A DNA stretch of 45,936 nucleotides from an uncultured Opitutaceae bacterium. GTDB lineage: Bacteria > Verrucomicrobiota > Verrucomicrobiia > Opitutales > Opitutaceae. Position 1 is the stretch's first letter, and each line of letters opens with the position of its first letter. The stretch spans positions 1 to 45,936 of the forward strand of contig CAIOYO010000003.1 in NCBI GenBank assembly GCA_903862595.1, in the 5' to 3' direction. The notes under the pieces were generated by a model. It was not told where the DNA came from, ran no database searches, and saw nothing but the letters and a program-made list of their open reading frames with translations. This document shows positions 45,137 to 45,936 of this stretch, one piece after another. Both the position numbers and the translations under genes were made by a program.

Positions 45137-45936
45137 ATGAAACCCAACGAATCCGTTACGATCACGCGCGCCCGCTTGCAGGCCGCCGCCACTCATGCCG
45201 GCGTTTCTCCCGAACAGGCGGAGCGCGTGTGGCAGAATCTGCAGCCGGGTGCGAACGACGCGCCGACCCCGAGATTCGATGCGGAGCATGTCGCCTACTA
45301 CCTGGGAGCGCTCGTGATCATCGGAGCGATGGGATGGTTCATGACCACCGCATGGGACGTTCTCGACGGATGGGGACTGGCGGTGATCGCGACGTGCTAC
45401 GGCTTGCTGTTCGGTTTGATCGGACGACGCTTTTGGAACACGCCCGCGCGTCGTACTCCGGGCGGACTGCTCTTGACGGCTGCCGTCTGCATGACGCCGC
45501 TGGCGATTTTTGGAGTGCAGAAGGCGACCGGGTTCTGGCCGGTAGCCGATCCCGACAGCTATACGAAGTTCCATCCTTACATCAGCGGCAGCTGGGTCGT
45601 GATGGAGCTGGGAACCATTCTGGTCGGCCTGCTCATGCTCCGGAAGTGGCGCTTCCCGTTTCTGACGGCCCCCATTGCCTACGCGCTCTGGTTCGCGTCC
45701 ATGGACCTACCGGAGCTGTTGTTCTATTCGAGCCCCTTGACCTGGGACCAGAAGAAGTGGTTTTCGATCGCCTTTGGGCTCGTGATGCTGGGCCTCACCT
45801 ACGCGGCCGATCTGCGGCGAAAGCAGACGGACTTGGCCTTTTGGGGTTACCTGTTCGGGTTGCTGGCCTTCTGGGGTGGGCTTACCGCCATGAACAGTGA
45901 CAGTGAACTCGGTAAGTTCATCTATTGCCTGATCAA
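45137..45936 (+). CDS. Conserved membrane protein, 3' end cut by window
   Basis: An open frame of 266 residues runs off the window edge. ATG 45137 begins MKPNESVTITRARLQAAATH, followed by a soluble N-terminal segment (about residues 1-50) with an SPEQAERVWQNLQ helix that resembles the DUF2157-style N-terminus. At least six hydrophobic helices follow: YYLGALVIIGAMGWFMTTAW, LAVIATCYGLLFGLIG, GLLLTAAVCMTPLAIFG, WVVMELGTILVGLLMLRKW, IAYALWFASMDLPELLF and WFSIAFGLVMLGLTYA. I see no catalytic motif. Function is unknown. The 241 bp before it hold no recognisable element. Confidence 0.75.
   Translation, partial: MKPNESVTITRARLQAAATHAGVSPEQAERVWQNLQPGANDAPTPRFDAEHVAYYLGALVIIGAMGWFMTTAWDVLDGWGLAVIATCYGLLFGLIGRRFWNTPARRTPGGLLLTAAVCMTPLAIFGVQKATGFWPVADPDSYTKFHPYISGSWVVMELGTILVGLLMLRKWRFPFLTAPIAYALWFASMDLPELLFYSSPLTWDQKKWFSIAFGLVMLGLTYAADLRRKQTDLAFWGYLFGLLAFWGGLTAMNSDSELGKFIYCLI

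Overview
The window is a GC-rich chromosomal segment with dense, mostly housekeeping and house-style metabolic genes. The TonB-dependent receptor has the long N-terminal LSEF/GYVPS/GSR/LPYTVNV plug signature common in Opitutaceae. With the S46 peptidase, sulfatase, NIPSNAP, DUF4202, DUF6428 and OleC-like genes, this points to the Verrucomicrobiota, family Opitutaceae. This assignment is inference from protein style; no 16S gene is present. I see no tRNA, rRNA, prophage, insertion sequence or CRISPR array.

Layout. 1-10.7 kb: 3'-truncated sodium:solute symporter (-), siderophore-type TonB receptor with strong downstream hairpins, FkbM methyltransferase, MFS exporter, an exported SAM methyltransferase, xylose isomerase (-) divergent from a D-2-hydroxyacid dehydrogenase, and a DUF4202 gene. 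10.8-16.4 kb: DUF4199 membrane protein and the gyrB-gyrA pair (-). 16.6-18.7 kb: Rrf2-type regulator, coiled-coil zinc-ribbon protein, RNase P RNA (rnpB) and ribosomal protein S20. 18.9-22.7 kb (-): a conserved protein usually labelled 3-methyladenine glycosylase, YhbY, FKBP and cyclophilin prolyl isomerases, and PpnP. 22.8-33.9 kb: M14 carboxypeptidase, queC/queE (-), HDAC-like deacetylase, RNase D, OleC-like ligase, S46 dipeptidyl-peptidase and a secreted NIPSNAP protein. 34.1-38.4 kb: AsmA-like protein, sugar-isomerase-type TIM barrel, DJ-1/PfpI protein, an unknown Cys-motif protein, and a response regulator whose 3' end overlaps a convergent HPt gene. 38.5-45.9 kb: prmA, the minus-strand cluster accB-accC-Asp23-AmaP-like, a sulfatase, DUF6428, and a 3'-truncated membrane protein.

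How the genes work together. The clearest functional groupings are gyrB-gyrA (DNA supercoiling), queC-queE (7-deazaguanine/queuosine precursor), rnpB-rpsT (RNA processing and translation), two exported prolyl isomerases with YhbY, the response regulator/HPt pair (phosphorelay), and accB-accC followed by Asp23-family and AmaP-like genes.

The last grouping is the most interesting to me. It recalls the Bacillus accB-accC-yqhY arrangement but adds a candidate membrane anchor, and it has structured RNA between its genes and in its leader. Other points worth a second look are a long-P1 RNase P RNA, GyrA with Ala at position 83, an Rrf2 regulator without Fe-S cysteines behind a perfect palindrome, a palindrome covering the dehydrogenase start codon, an OleC without its usual partners, and two uncharacterised Cys-rich proteins. 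I did not find an obviously novel multi-gene defence or mobile system.
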